In this document: piece after piece, positions 26,479 through 38,158 of the stretch
How the letters are laid out: each line of letters starts with the position of its first letter
Numbering within the stretch: position 1 is the stretch's first letter
Assembly (NCBI GenBank): GCA_011800805.1
Contig: MPNW01000105.1
Coordinates: 113,092 to 177,091 of the forward strand
Length of the DNA stretch: 64,000 bases
Direction of reading: 5' to 3'
From: Hirudo medicinalis
Taxonomy: Eukaryota; Annelida; Clitellata; Hirudinida; Hirudinidae
Notes under the pieces: generated by a model
What the model saw: the letters and a program-made list of their open reading frames with translations, nothing else
Database searches by the model: none
Told to the model about the DNA's origin: nothing
Position numbers and translations under genes: made by a program

Positions 26479-27272
26479 AGACATATATAGATAGAGTATC
26501 TTGTTTGTTTGCTTGTGAGCAGGTAAGAGGTACTTGCCCTCTGCTCAGTTTTGAAATAAAAAAAATACTATGAATTCTTATTATCGCGAGCATCTGCTGA
26601 ATTTTTCAATGCTTTGATCGCATTCTTTGACATAATAAAATTAGTTTCAAAATGACTAATCAAAATTTTTACGGTGGTACATTTGGTACTTACGATGGTA
26701 TTGAAAGGACATGTGTTCTACCAAATGGACCAGTGCTAAATTATGAATTGCTAATTTATTATTGAGAGTTATGATTTGCATCTTCACATTTATTTAATGT
26801 TATTTATAGATCAATTCAAAAATATTTTGAAAGTAAACACAATAATAATTAATTACAATTAGTCGATATTTAAAGTGCCTTATATATCCCTTTCGGATGC
26901 CAAGGCGCTATATCAAACCAGAACAGTACTCAAAAGGTAGCCAAGTAAAAAAATAAAAGAATAAATATACATATTAAAATAAGGTAAAAACAAGCAAACA
27001 AAACATAATTTGTGGGTTAGAAAGCCAGACAACACAATAATTTTAGTATAATTTTGTTATGAGTAACATTCATTGAAAAATAAGTCTTTAGTTGAGCAGC
27101 GATGAGTTAGAGTGTGGCAGCAACAGTTCGAATATGAACGGGGGGGGGTATGATTTCATGTCCTAGGACGTAGAACGAGTGGTCACCAAACCTGTCACTA
27201 TGGGACCTAGGGACCACGACCATGGGATGACATGAAGAGCGAAGGGAGACTCGTCCAGATAGTGTCGTTGTT

Positions 27273-27700
27273 TTAGTAAGTAAAGATATTTTGGGGCATC
27301 ATAGGATATGACTTTATAGAATAATGAAGATATTTTAAATGATATCCTTTAGGGTATTTTAAGAGATTAATGTAATTTTTTAATAGTGGTATGATGTGCT
27401 CAGAGGTCCTGGCTCCAGGGATAAACCTGGCCGCTACATTCAACACCTCTCGGTTATGACGAAGAGTCTTGTCGCTGACATTTGTGAGCAGAGAATTGCA
27501 GTAATCAAGTTTGGTCAGAATGAATGTCCATGCCTCTCTGAGAATACGAAGTGTGGCATAACAGCTTGCAGACACCCTTCTTATATGCTCATGAATATAA
27601 GTGGCCCCCGAGATTTCTTACTCTCTCCGGTGGAACAATATCAGCCCCATGAAGCTGCAATGGTATTGTGGGGATTAGATGTCTTTTGAAAAATACATTT
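27273..27700 (-). pseudogene. LINE (non-LTR retrotransposon) reverse-transcriptase remnant
   Basis: Minus-strand translation gives LQLHGADIVPPERVRNLGG, then HIRRVSASCYATLRILR, ILTKLDYCNSLLTNVSD, VLNVAARFIPGARTSEHI and IPLLKNYI. This order is typical of the C-terminal part of CR1/Jockey-type LINE reverse transcriptases (VRNLGVxxD ... ASCxxxLRxIR ... SRLDYCNSLL ... LQRVQNAAARLI ... EHITPLL). A frame change and a short deletion are present. Sequence at about 27704-27755 recurs in changed form at 27860-27910, an internal duplication in the same remnant. Confidence 0.75.
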
Positions 27701-27999
27701 CGAAAAGTCAAGGGAGGAGAGTAAACAGAAATTCAGGGATGGATCAAATGAAATTAGACGATCTGAGGAACCGGCGTGACTTGAGGGTCTGGTAAGGTGA
27801 TTCTCTTTGTGTGGCATAGCATATGTTGTACGTTATTCGATAAGCTATATTAAATGGCAACCTGAAAGTCCGGGGAGGAGGGAAACAGAAATTCAGAAAG
27901 GTCAGCTGGAATCCCAAAAATATTTTAGAAGATAAATTTTTATGGATGAATTTTCCCACGATTAATTTTCCGGATAACGTTATCAAGATTTCGAGAAGG

Positions 28000-29988
28000 G
28001 GTTACTAATTAACATAACATGACTAACTGCCTTCCATCGCAACATTTCAATATTTTCAGCAGATAAATCTATTTATTTCCAAAATTGTGCGTAATTCCTA
28101 ATCATAACTTAGAGAATTACCGGGGAAATTAAGATATCTTAATGTTATTGACATAATATTGACATAAACTGTTGGTGCTTATAGACGGCTTCACATAGCT
28201 CATAACTTTGTTTTCTGAAACTTATATATAAAATTTCTTGTTTCATCGCGCAAAACACTACAATCCTCAGTCAAATTATTTGAGCATGCCTCAAAATTCC
28301 AATAATTTTTATATAATAATTTATATCTTCTGAGAGTTGAATTTTTGAAATGTCATGTAATCTGGTGAACATCCCCACATCGTCTCTCCGACTTGGGATT
28401 CTCGGCATTCTTACGCTTTATCAGAGGAACGAGTTGATTGGATGAATCCAAACAAACATGATATTTTTAATTCCCGCTCGTGAATTCATGAATCTATTGA
28501 TGTGCTATCATCCACAGGCGAATTGCTAATTAAGCAAGAATGTCGTTGTTCGATTCGTTTCGCTCAACACGACATGCAATGGAGTAATCCACACTCCTCG
28601 TTGAAATTGGAGCGACCATATTCTCGTTGTTAATCTTGTTTACTCGAATGACGATAACTGATTTCATTGTGGGAAAGTTTCACTATCCACAAATTGATGT
28701 TCACGTAACTTTTCTTAAGATCCGCTTTGAGGTAATTTGACCAAGGAATCCTCTTCGAAAGGATAGAAAATTATTATTATTTAAAAGTTATTATTTCAGA
28801 ATCTTTCATTTTTATGAAATATTTCCATACTCGTCATAGATTACTCCCACTGAACGAATAGGATATTCTCAAATGTGCAGTTAAAATGAACGGAACGAAT
28901 TTTTAATGTACAAATTAGTATATTTCTTATTGCTTTCAGTCCAACTGAGATATCGTCATTTGAGGTGAATCGCAGAAAGATAATTAATTGATAAATAAAG
29001 AAAAAGAATATCGCTCATCTTAAAGTCTTTTTCTGAGTCCTTATTATGAACCATTTAATCACATATTATTTCATGATCAACAAAGGTTATTAATTGCTGT
29101 AGATTTAAATGGAGCTTTGATGTCAACATCTTAAGAGCAATTCAATGTCTAAATGTAATTGTTCCAACTATTAATGTCATATGTACTGACAGTACATTAA
29201 TGTACTGAAATATCTCTTCACACCACAATTGTGGTGTTTGCCGTGTTTAGTTTACGGCCGGAATAAATTGGTCATTTTAATGTAAATGAAGTTTTTCCTG
29301 GAGTCATTAAAATGCTAAACAATTCTAATGGGAGTCTTACTTATCGAATAAATTTAATGTGTCAGACCTTTTTGATCTCTTACTGAGAACTTGAAACCAG
29401 AAGGCGTAACAAGCAATGACACGGCCGGATAATTGGACAATGGACCACTCAGGGTCCTTATCCTGATAGTTAAATTTGATGCGCTCAGCATGGGGTTTCA
29501 TATGAAGCAATGTATCCTCTTCTCAACTCTATTGCGCTGCAAGCGTCCCCAGGAAGAGGTGCCACGTAAATGGTTTTAGAAATTGAAAGAAGCTAAAGGA
29601 AAGTCTCTTCATGTGGCGCTGCGCAAATAAAACTATTTCCTTTCCTATTCCTAAAACATGCTGCTGAATAAGAACAGTTAAATAGCATCAGTCTGTGCAT
29701 CTTCGTCTAGACTTACTTCCTCCACTTTGTGCTTGTATCACATACCATCATTTGTCAGCACAATAACAAATATTGTGACTAATTAAGGTCGCTCAAACAA
29801 TGTTTAGCAAAGTCAACCCTAGCTGTTTTTAAACGTAAAAGAAAATCTAATAGAAATGGATTTGTAGACTTTAAAAATTAGTTGAAAAACATATTAGAAA
29901 AACAGGACAAAGTTTTAATGGAATGATTGAAGAATAAAAACGAGCCAATCAGAAATTTCGATCTACATGCAACATGAAAAACAAATTT
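28000..29988. other. AT-rich intergenic sequence
   Basis: No coding potential seen. It contains a cluster of perfect palindromes at 29181-29237. Confidence 0.5.
29181..29237. repeat. Cluster of perfect short palindromes
   Basis: CAGTACATTAATGTACTG (29190-29207) and ACACCACAATTGTGGTGT (29220-29237) are each perfect 18 bp palindromes. The first overlaps a further inverted pair, ATGTACTG/CAGTACAT, at 29181-29197. Confidence 0.9.
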
Positions 29989-31913
29989 CTAGGTTTGGTA
30001 TCTCGACCTAAGAAGCGAATGACCGAAGAGGAGGAGACCAACAAAAATCCAGGAAAGCGACATTGAGCCACCGGCCCACGAGATGGCAGCTTGAAATCCA
30101 CCATGGTTGCATAGGTTCGACTTGCAGCACTTTGTTTTTCTCGTGCTGTTGTTGACTTCTTCGCACTGCTTGGAACACCCCCGATGTATTGAGAAGTCCT
30201 GAGATTCTGTGTTCGTAATCGTCAGATCGATCTGGTCATGGAGGAAATATTAACAAAAGATTGGTGGGAAAATGTGGTACGAGATTATAATAACAATTGT
30301 AGGGTGCTGAGAAGGGCAGGTGATGTAATCCCATTGATTAATAATTAATTATTTCATGTCATCAGTTAAGAAATAAAAATAAGATGTAAAATTTATTGGT
30401 GGAATAACGATATAAATATCAAATAACAAAGTTGATACAAACTTAGCAGCTGGCATTTGGTATCATAACTTACCGTGCAGAAATCGCTACAGGGATTTCG
30501 TGGCAATTCTTCCGGTTCAAAGTCAAAACCGCACTCCTGAGAACCGACGGGTTCGCCATATTCTATCCCGTACTCACAGGCGTAGCACGTCCATCCCTGA
30601 GCATCGTCCGAGTAGGATGGGTCGTAATCATAATCATAATGACTGGCTGATGTTACAAATGTAGCTGCAGGATCAAGAAAAATGCATGTTTAGGTTCTCC
30701 ATAGCAATAGCGATAGCTATTCAAGTGAAATGAGATCCTCGATCAAATGAAAACAAGTGGCATTGGTGAAATTACACAGATGTTATTTTACATTTACAAC
30801 AACACAAGATTGCGATCAACAAAATGCCTCTTCACATTATGTGCTTTCACATTATCTAAATGGTTAATGCAATTGGCATTTGCAATGAGTTCGTGAAACA
30901 AACATGGCACGGCATTATTTCTTGATAATCTCCATGACCTCATTAAACTGAAGACAAGTTCAAGCATTTCAATGTTGTTTTTAATACAAAACCAGACAAG
31001 CATGGGCATTTAATTTGAAGTTTATGTTTCAGTGATGCAAAAAAACACTTTCAATTAAATATGCAGGTAAGAAAATACTCCACCCATAACTTACTATTAC
31101 ATTTTCTTAATAATTCATGACATTAACCTAATATGAGCTGTCCTTATGCAGTCAAGATTTTAACTAAATTAACCAAAAGTTGGCAATAACAGCAACAAAA
31201 AACACAATCACAACTGCAGCAACAACAACTGATTGTTGATAGAAAGATAAAACCATAGATGAATAAATGTTTCATGAGAAAGAGATAACAGAGTTGACTC
31301 AGAAGAGCACAATGATACATCACCTGATAAGCCATAATAGGAATGATATTATTACAACAATTGCTAATTGCAGCATTTCTAATTAGTTCACATTAATTAA
31401 TAACCATTCCTTAACCTACAAATATTAACTTGAATCACAACAAATCATCACATTTCCAACAAATTGTCATTAAATGCAAATGAATAGTCTCAAATCCTGT
31501 TGCTCCAAAACATTTGTGAGTAATGACATTGTTAATGTAATTGTGACTTGAAAAGGTAAATCACACAGCATGATTCAATGGGTTAGGAGTAATTGAGGAC
31601 ATATCCTGCAATTTTAATTGCAACCAAATAGCAGGCATCCTGTTACATCAGAAGGATTACAGATACAATTGATAGCTATGACATGACTTTTCAAAGTTTT
31701 GGGTTTGATATAAGTTTCTCATAAAAAGCATTGAAATGAAAGACTATTAATAATAAATTGCGACATTGTTAGATCTAACAAAACTATGTAACTTGAAAGT
31801 TATAAAAACATCTGTTTATTTTACTTTTCTTCTATTTATATTCACACAAGAATTAAAAATAGCTCACCTAGGACTGAAAACAAATAAACGCTTGTCCATC
31901 GAAGCGTGACCAT
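29989..31913 (-). CDS. Ly6/uPAR (LU) domain protein, secreted and probably GPI-anchored
   Basis: Three exons on the minus strand: 31868-31913, 30474-30664 and 29989-30231 (480 nt, 159 aa, phases match). Residues 1-23 form a signal peptide (MVTLRWTSVYLFSVLATF...). An acidic, Tyr/Asp-rich stretch follows (HYDYDYDPSYSDD). One three-finger LU domain spans about 42-121, with ten cysteines at 42, 45, 60, 74, 78, 98, 102, 114, 115 and 120, and closes with the diagnostic CCKSNLCN. An N-glycosylation site is at N107. The C-terminus is a small-residue stretch and a hydrophobic tail (SLSWIFVGLLLFG), the layout of a GPI signal. The family includes Ly6, CD59 and insect Sleepless/Boudin proteins, which act at the cell surface in channel modulation, junctions or signalling. 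The fold is clear; the ligand cannot be inferred. It also resembles secreted three-finger proteins in fold, but the GPI-like tail argues for a membrane-bound role. Confidence 0.85.
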
Positions 31914-33955
31914 GGCAGCATTAATCCCTTAAGTCGATAGAAAAGTTTGTGGCTCTCAGTAGTTGCGGCGTTGTAAGTTTCTGAAAGTTCTGCAATCAAA
32001 GCATCCGATCAATATCTTCACAATTCTGGAATCAACAAGCCGAGGCTTGTGTATCGCGGTACTGGCCCTAGGCTGATAAAGCTCACAACTATATCAACAC
32101 AGGTTCGGCTTCAACAGGTGTTGAGAAGCGGATGCAATACTTTCGAACGAGAATTACCTGATAGGACGCTCAATTACTTCATTTATTTCAACTTATTCTG
32201 TCACACTATAAATAGGTGTGACATAAGAATTTTGGCAAATGACTTGATCATCACATGAGCGAAGTCACGCTTAAGTACTTAATATTAAGCATCGGCTCGG
32301 GCATACGCAACACTTCAGCGCACTCAAGTGTAATTCAATCGCCGGTGATAATTTGGCTTCAAAGAGCGGGTTCTCTCTTGACCACCCATCAGCTGTCAAT
32401 TTTGACGACCTACTCTAGAATTTGTGATGCCTCTCAATCAGCATTAAAATATAAGAATTTAAATTTAAAATTAAGCTATTTAGGCTCATTAGACCCAGTT
32501 AACTGCAAGTCCGATTCTGCTAAACGTTAGCAGAAGGAGGTTAATAAATGAGCGATACTCACCCAATACCGATAAGCCTGTTGAATGATTCATGCGTGGA
32601 GTTATCGAATTTTTCATGGTCCGAGTTGACAAGCCATTTTTGGGATGCTAATTTTATACTATTAAATGTTTTGATGAAAGAAAGAAATTATTTGCAATTG
32701 TTATATTTACAGTAACACGAGTTACAAAATTAGTATAACTTACTGTTGCATTGCTCTCATAATTTATAAACCCAAAGTTGTAAAATGTCTGCTTAGAACG
32801 TTTGGTCTTACTTATTATTTTTCATTTCACTATATTATTACTATAAATTAACGAAATTTAACAATTGATTCTAAGTTAGCAACGGCTTTAGATTTTTACA
32901 ACAATCAAAATCAACCAGTTTAGAATTTGTTTTATATCCTTTTATCACTTAATGTTGAGAATATGCTCTATTTTATATTTGACTTTTGACATTATTTCAT
33001 TGTATTTTTAAAAAGAATTTATGATTAATTATATTTGCTACTTTCGATTTTGATTTTATAGAATGCAAAGGAAGAATACTTTTGGAAATCTCCATTAAAA
33101 ATGTTGTTATTTTTAAAATAAAGTGAATACTACTTTAAGATTACTTTAATAATTTATAAAATAATTTGGAGGTTAAAAAATTAAGGACCATAAAGCACTT
33201 TATTAGATGCGATTTAAATAGAATACCATAAATAACAAAATATATTGATGCAAACTTCATTCAAAAACTTATTTGATTTTTATTTCATTTCCAACGACAG
33301 TGAATTTAGTTAAGGAAAGATGCAGAGGTAATGAAAGCGATTTTTCTGATGACCCATTTCGTCCACTAACTAATATAATCAGTTGAGGCTGGATCGAGGA
33401 ATCATGCTTAAAACTTTAAGAACATGTTAATATGTTCTTTTTCAAAATTATTGAACCTAACTGATAATCAAATTCGGTATTTCTTGAAATGCAGGCTAAC
33501 TTGGTTAAATGAATTTCAGAACTCAGAACTTAATTTGAAATGATTACACATACTCCAAACTAAAGACTTTGTTGCTTATGTTCTGCCAATATGATGACCT
33601 TACAAAAATAAATGATTTTAAGAAACTCTGAATAGAGTTATCGCTATTTACTATCTCAGGTTAAGAACAAATTATTTATAATATAAATTAATTATGAGGT
33701 AAGATACATTATTAAAAAAATTAAATTGGCGAACGTTGTTTGCATTTTGCAAAAATGAACATCATTGTTTTCGTTTCAAAGGCCATGTCGTGCTACTGTG
33801 ACCGTGAGGGAGGGGATTTAGTCGATGTCGAGTGCCGGTGTAGTTTAGCTCGTGTATTAAAGATTGTCACAAATATTATGACAACATATAGTTGTTCGAT
33901 TATCGATTATATGTTATCGATTATCTTACATCTGTGAAATTGACTTCTTTCCGTT
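31914..33955. other. Intergenic: LU gene 5' region and SLC25A51 promoter side
   Basis: Divergent promoters may lie here. A possible upstream exon of the LU gene ends with the donor GTGAGT next to 32563 on the minus strand. From 32640 to 33700 the DNA is extremely AT-rich. A GC-richer patch at 33780-33850 precedes the SLC25A51 5' UTR. The open frames 32049-32258, 32255-32530 and 33740-33937 are not supported as genes. Confidence 0.45.
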
Positions 33956-34016
33956 GTAAGTGAAAATTGTAATTTAGATTCACGGTTCATTTTGTAAACC
34001 TAGCTTAATTTTTCAG
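33956..34016 (+). other. Short 5' UTR intron of SLC25A51
   Basis: A GTAAGT donor at 33956 and a polypyrimidine tract with TTTTTCAG ending at 34016, five bases before the SLC25A51 ATG. It would be a 61 bp intron in the 5' UTR. Confidence 0.65.
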
Positions 34017-34021
34017 GTCAA

Positions 34022-34927
34022 ATGTCGTCTGCTAGCATTCAGGAAAGAAGGTCTTTGCCTACTGTAAATATGGATAAGAAAGACGTTTTAGAACCAATCA
34101 AACGCAGAGACAACAGAGAGTTCGTAAGTGGATGGGGTGCTGCCGCGATAAATATCGCCGTAACTTTTCCACTCAACAAGATCATATTTCGACAACAACT
34201 GCTAGGAATAACCTCCGTCGAAGCTCTCTCGCAACTGCGATCAGAGGGTCGTTTCACACTCTACAGAGGAGTTTTGCCTCCATTGCTCCAAAAGTCTATT
34301 TCAGTTTCTCTCATGTTCGGCATGTATGACAAGTTCAATAATTACTTTCAGTCACACCATTCAGGTTATCCACTCGTCCTTACTCAGTCAGCTTCTGCCC
34401 TGATGACAGGATGTGTGGAAGCTGCATTCATGCCTTTTGAAAGAATACAAACCTTGTTGCAGAACAAATTTTATCATGATAGATACAGGAACACCTTTCA
34501 TGCCTTTAAAGAGCTGAGAGTTCATGGAATTTCAGAATATTATCGTGGCTTGACTCCTATATTGCTCAGAAATGGCCCGAGCAACTTAATTTTCTTCCAA
34601 TTTCGGGGTGAAATAAAAAAACTTTTACCACAATCAAATAACAAAGCAGTTGAAATGCTTAGAAATTTTATCAGCGGAGGTGTTCTCGGTGCTTTTATTA
34701 GCACCATATTCTTTCCAGTGAATGTTGTGAAAACTCAAATGCAATCCTCAGTTGGTGGCCCATTTCCAAGTTTTTGGAAATCCTTCAAATGTGTCTTTGC
34801 TGAAAGAAATTACAGCATCAGGAACTTGTTCAGAGGAGTCCACGTGAATTATTCTAGGTCATTGCTTTCGTGGGGTCTGATCAATGCTTCTTATGAGTTG
34901 CTAAAAAACTATTTGTACGATTACTGA
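34022..34927 (+). CDS. SLC25A51: SLC25A51 family mitochondrial NAD+ carrier
   Basis: Inner-membrane mitochondrial carrier; SLC25A51/52 import NAD+ into the matrix. Single coding exon of 301 aa, normal for the family. Three carrier repeats are visible, with the reduced signature motifs typical of this subfamily: FPLNKIIFRQQL (repeat 1), MPFERIQTLLQ (repeat 2) and FPVNVVKTQMQ (repeat 3). RGVLPPLLQKS, GISEYYRGLTPILLRNGPSN and NLFRGVHVNYSRSLLSWG match the vertebrate protein closely. The ATG at 34022 follows a likely 5' UTR intron directly; a second in-frame Met at residue 17 is possible. An AATAAA lies at 35161-35166, about 235 bp after the stop. A decayed partial copy follows at 36.3 kb. Confidence 0.95.
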   Translation: MSSASIQERRSLPTVNMDKKDVLEPIKRRDNREFVSGWGAAAINIAVTFPLNKIIFRQQLLGITSVEALSQLRSEGRFTLYRGVLPPLLQKSISVSLMFGMYDKFNNYFQSHHSGYPLVLTQSASALMTGCVEAAFMPFERIQTLLQNKFYHDRYRNTFHAFKELRVHGISEYYRGLTPILLRNGPSNLIFFQFRGEIKKLLPQSNNKAVEMLRNFISGGVLGAFISTIFFPVNVVKTQMQSSVGGPFPSFWKSFKCVFAERNYSIRNLFRGVHVNYSRSLLSWGLINASYELLKNYLYDY

Positions 34928-36334
34928 ATTTAGTCCTTAGTAAATCTTAAAGAGGAAAATTTGTGTTTGCTGATTCCTGGTTGCTTCAATGATTCCATTG
35001 ACTTTCAGTATTGCTGTTGTCTTTCCGAGTGCATGACGGATTCGAAGATGGGCGCAATTGTAGGTAGACGACTTCTAAAATGCTAAGATATTCTGCTGCC
35101 AAATGGTCCAGTGATGTTTGAACATCATAAACAACCAAATTTGGTGGTACTAGGTCATTAAATAAATGTTAAAGCTTAAAATGTGCAGTTTCCTTAGCAA
35201 ATATCTGTCATCTATTTTATTGTATCATTGTATGAAAATACTCATTATTTGTTCTGTTATTTCAGGGTGCTGGGATGAAACAATTTGATAAGGCTCTGAT
35301 ATAATTCATTACAGATAAAATTGTTTTGGGATATAAATTGTGTTTGTGCACATAAATGCTGGGAACTGTTGGAAATTTTGTTATGGATGTTGCAAGCATT
35401 TATCATAGGATTTTGAACCATTTTCAATCTCATTTCAAAAGTCAATCAACCAATCTTTACGTCATTGCTTAGAGCCATGTCACTGAAATTATTGAGTTTT
35501 TGTGACTTTGGGAAGATGGTTTGTTTTTGACGTTGTGTCACTTGGTACCCATTTTATGATTGAAAGAATTTGACACCCTGTCCGAAGATTTCGAAAATTT
35601 TGTTGGATTGTCAATTAATAGGTCGGTTGGTTTTCGCACATGATGAAATGTAGGCTCTCGTTGAAATTTCAGCATCGGATGCGCCACGAGCCTCGGAAAT
35701 CGTCTACAAGTCGAGTTTAGTTTTGAAGGCGCTTGGAAAGTTACCATGTGTTCTGTTTTTGTGAGTCGTGAATGCGTAACTTGCCATAGCTTCATAAGGA
35801 TTTCGAGTAATACTTTCCAACGCTGACGATCAGTCTCATCAACATTTTAATTTGTTCAAACGTTGGTCAAAGTCAAACGAACTCCAAAAAGCCACTCGAA
35901 CATGACTTAGATGAAATATTTTTTGAATTGAATTTCCTTATTGGGCACGAATAATATCAAAACTGACGGAGCAACGCACCCCAGCGAATGAATAACCTGT
36001 AATGTTAAAGAAAACACCTACTTAAATCAATTATGTCTCAAAACTGAACGAAAAAATTAAATGATCTGTTCGTAATTAAACGGCATATTTATTTTCTATT
36101 TGACAAACTTCACCTAGCTTCAAGGCTTGAAAATAGATCTCACTACTAGGTATATTTTAGAATTTTAAGGAATATAAGTAAGAAAATTGCCAAAGCGTAA
36201 TGTTATTAATTTTATTTAATATTGTCAAGAGTTTATCGACCAAAATATGTCTCTATCCGATATATTTTCCACTATTTTTACGTAATTATTTGATATTTAC
36301 TTTTTTTTTGTATATAAATATTAAGTTTAAAACA
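34928..36334. other. SLC25A51 3' UTR and spacer before the duplicated copy
   Basis: Holds the polyadenylation signal at 35161. The rest shows no recognisable coding content; the minus frame at 35538-35795 has no family match I know. Confidence 0.5.
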
Positions 36335-36839
36335 GAGCTTCGCATTGATGCCACTTGAACGAGTGCAATCTTTATTGCAAAACAGATTTCACCACGACAG
36401 ATATAGGAATGCCTTGCATGCCTCTAAAATAGCTGAGAGTTCACGGAATTTCGGAATATTATCGCGTCCCGTCCTCAGAAATGGCACGAGCACCATAATT
36501 TTCTTCCAATTTCGAAATGAAGTAAAAAAGTGGGTGCCACAATCGGATAACAATGCACTTGAATTGCTTAGAAATTTTAACAGCTGAGGTTTTCTTGGTG
36601 CTGTGATTAGCACCATCTTCTTTCCGATGAATGCTGTGAAAACTCAAATGCAATCCTCAGTTGGTGGCCCATTCCCAGGTTTCTGGAAATCTTTCAAATG
36701 TGTCTTCGCTGAACGAAATCACAGTATCAAGAACTTGTTCAGAGGAGTCCATGTGAACTTCTGCAGGTCATTAATTTCTTGGGGATTGATTAATGCCTCT
36801 TACGAGATTTTTAAAAATTGTCTAAATAGTTGCTATTAA
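36335..36839 (+). pseudogene. Truncated second copy of SLC25A51
   Basis: Corresponds to about residues 138-301 of the intact gene 1.4 kb upstream, starting at the repeat 2 motif (MPLERVQSLLQNRFHHDRYR). The first half is absent. A one-base insertion and a ten-base deletion (about 36426-36472) scramble a dozen codons before the frame is regained. A TGA at 36584-36586 interrupts the segment equivalent to NFISGG. The rest is well kept (FPMNAVKTQMQSSVGGPFPG, KNLFRGVHVNF, SLISWGLINASYE) to a TAA at 36837. The duplication is local and direct. Because the intact coding region has no intron, retroposition and segmental duplication cannot be told apart here. Confidence 0.9.
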
Positions 36840-37541
36840 TCTTCATAGGAAATCTTTCGAACAACATCGTAACGCCTTTTTGAATAAAATTGATTGGATA
36901 TTTGTGATTTATCAGAGGCATCTTTAATGCGAAACATGTCATGATTTGTGAAAGGACAAATGGCCTGTTTTATTATTAATACATAACTATTGTATGGCTA
37001 CTGCTTTGGATAGAACAGACAATAAAGTACTTGCATAATCAACCTGTGATGCTGGTTTTTAATAATTACTTATTGGAAGTCTTCGTGGCTACTGGTTTAA
37101 TTTAGAGTCCAACTCATTTCACTTTTTGAATACATGACATAATAACATTTAACCCTTTTCATTACACTCATCGGTTTTCATTTTATTTTCGATCAAAACA
37201 TGTTATTTGCTTGTGACATATATTCATTCAGCAATCTATTTTCAGCTTGAATCGGTTTCAGTTTCTGATGTTTCAAGATATGCTAATGAACTTCTGAAAA
37301 TAAAATTAATTTGTTTTTTGATATTGTGAAAACAAATGAACTAATTAAGTGTAACGATCATGCTAATATTGCATTTAAGTTACATTAAATTGAACCTTAA
37401 TATATTAAAGAATATTAAAATTCTTATAATGATGAAAACTTCGATAATAGTTCAATAATATATTCAATTTCTATAAATTTGTTGCAATTATAATAGATTA
37501 TCAATACAGGAGGAGTCTAACAAATTTTGAACTTTTATTTT
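36840..37541. other. AT-rich spacer
   Basis: An AATAAA at 36883-36888 follows the pseudogene. Nothing else is recognised. Confidence 0.5.
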
Positions 37542-38158
37542 TTAACCAATTCTCATTCTGACAATAACAGGTAGATTTTTATTATAATAATCATACGGGA
37601 ATACTATCCAAAATGAATAATTCAATGTACATTTTCATCGAAGAAACATTGCTGTTATAGTTATTCGTTAGTTGAACACTAGTTGTTAACTAAACTTGTT
37701 AATTGACGACGTGGTTTGGACGGAAGAAATAGATATTACTAGTTTACTGAGTTTTATAAACTAATGGGGAATTACTTACTTTCGTGAGGCATATACCAGT
37801 ATGATGGAGAAGACAATCAAGATCAATGATATCACGAGCGTCACAAACTGGAGGTACAGAATCAGACCTGACGAATGATAAACATCATTCATTTTGCGAT
37901 TCCTAAATTTTCATCTAATCATCCAAATATCTATCAATTATAATCTATCCGATTAACCTACCGGGATTAATTTTATCGGAGTTATCCCTGTCGTGCTTTA
38001 CAAATATATCCTCATCATCCTCTTCATGAGGTGGTACAGCATCTCCCATAGGGTAGTTATTCTCTGCATAGAAACAATTTTTATATTCACTTTTAAGATG
38101 CTATTTCGATTGTTAGACACGATGTTATACAGATGAGTCTTATATAACTTTTACCCAT
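37542..38158 (-). CDS. Small single-pass membrane protein, family unknown
   Basis: Exon chain on the minus strand: 38155-38158 (ATG plus one base), 37962-38063, 37780-37867, and a proposed last exon 37542-37557. All phases match (210 nt, 69 aa). The product has an acidic N-terminal half (MENNYPMGDAVPPHEEDDED, then IFVKHDRDNSDKINPG). One transmembrane helix follows (LILYLQFVTLVISLILIVFS), then a short basic tail (VYASRK). An AATAAA follows the proposed stop within a few bases. The middle two exons are well supported by splice sites and the clear membrane helix. The first coding exon of four bases and the tiny last exon are inference. I do not recognise the family; small regulatory membrane proteins have this layout. 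It is head-to-head with the gene at 38627. Confidence 0.55.

Noticed and set aside
33740..33937. Cys-containing 65-codon frame upstream of SLC25A51 (CYCDREGGDLVDVECRCS)
   Set aside because: Short, with no signal peptide and no matching exon partner; it overlaps the likely promoter and 5' UTR.
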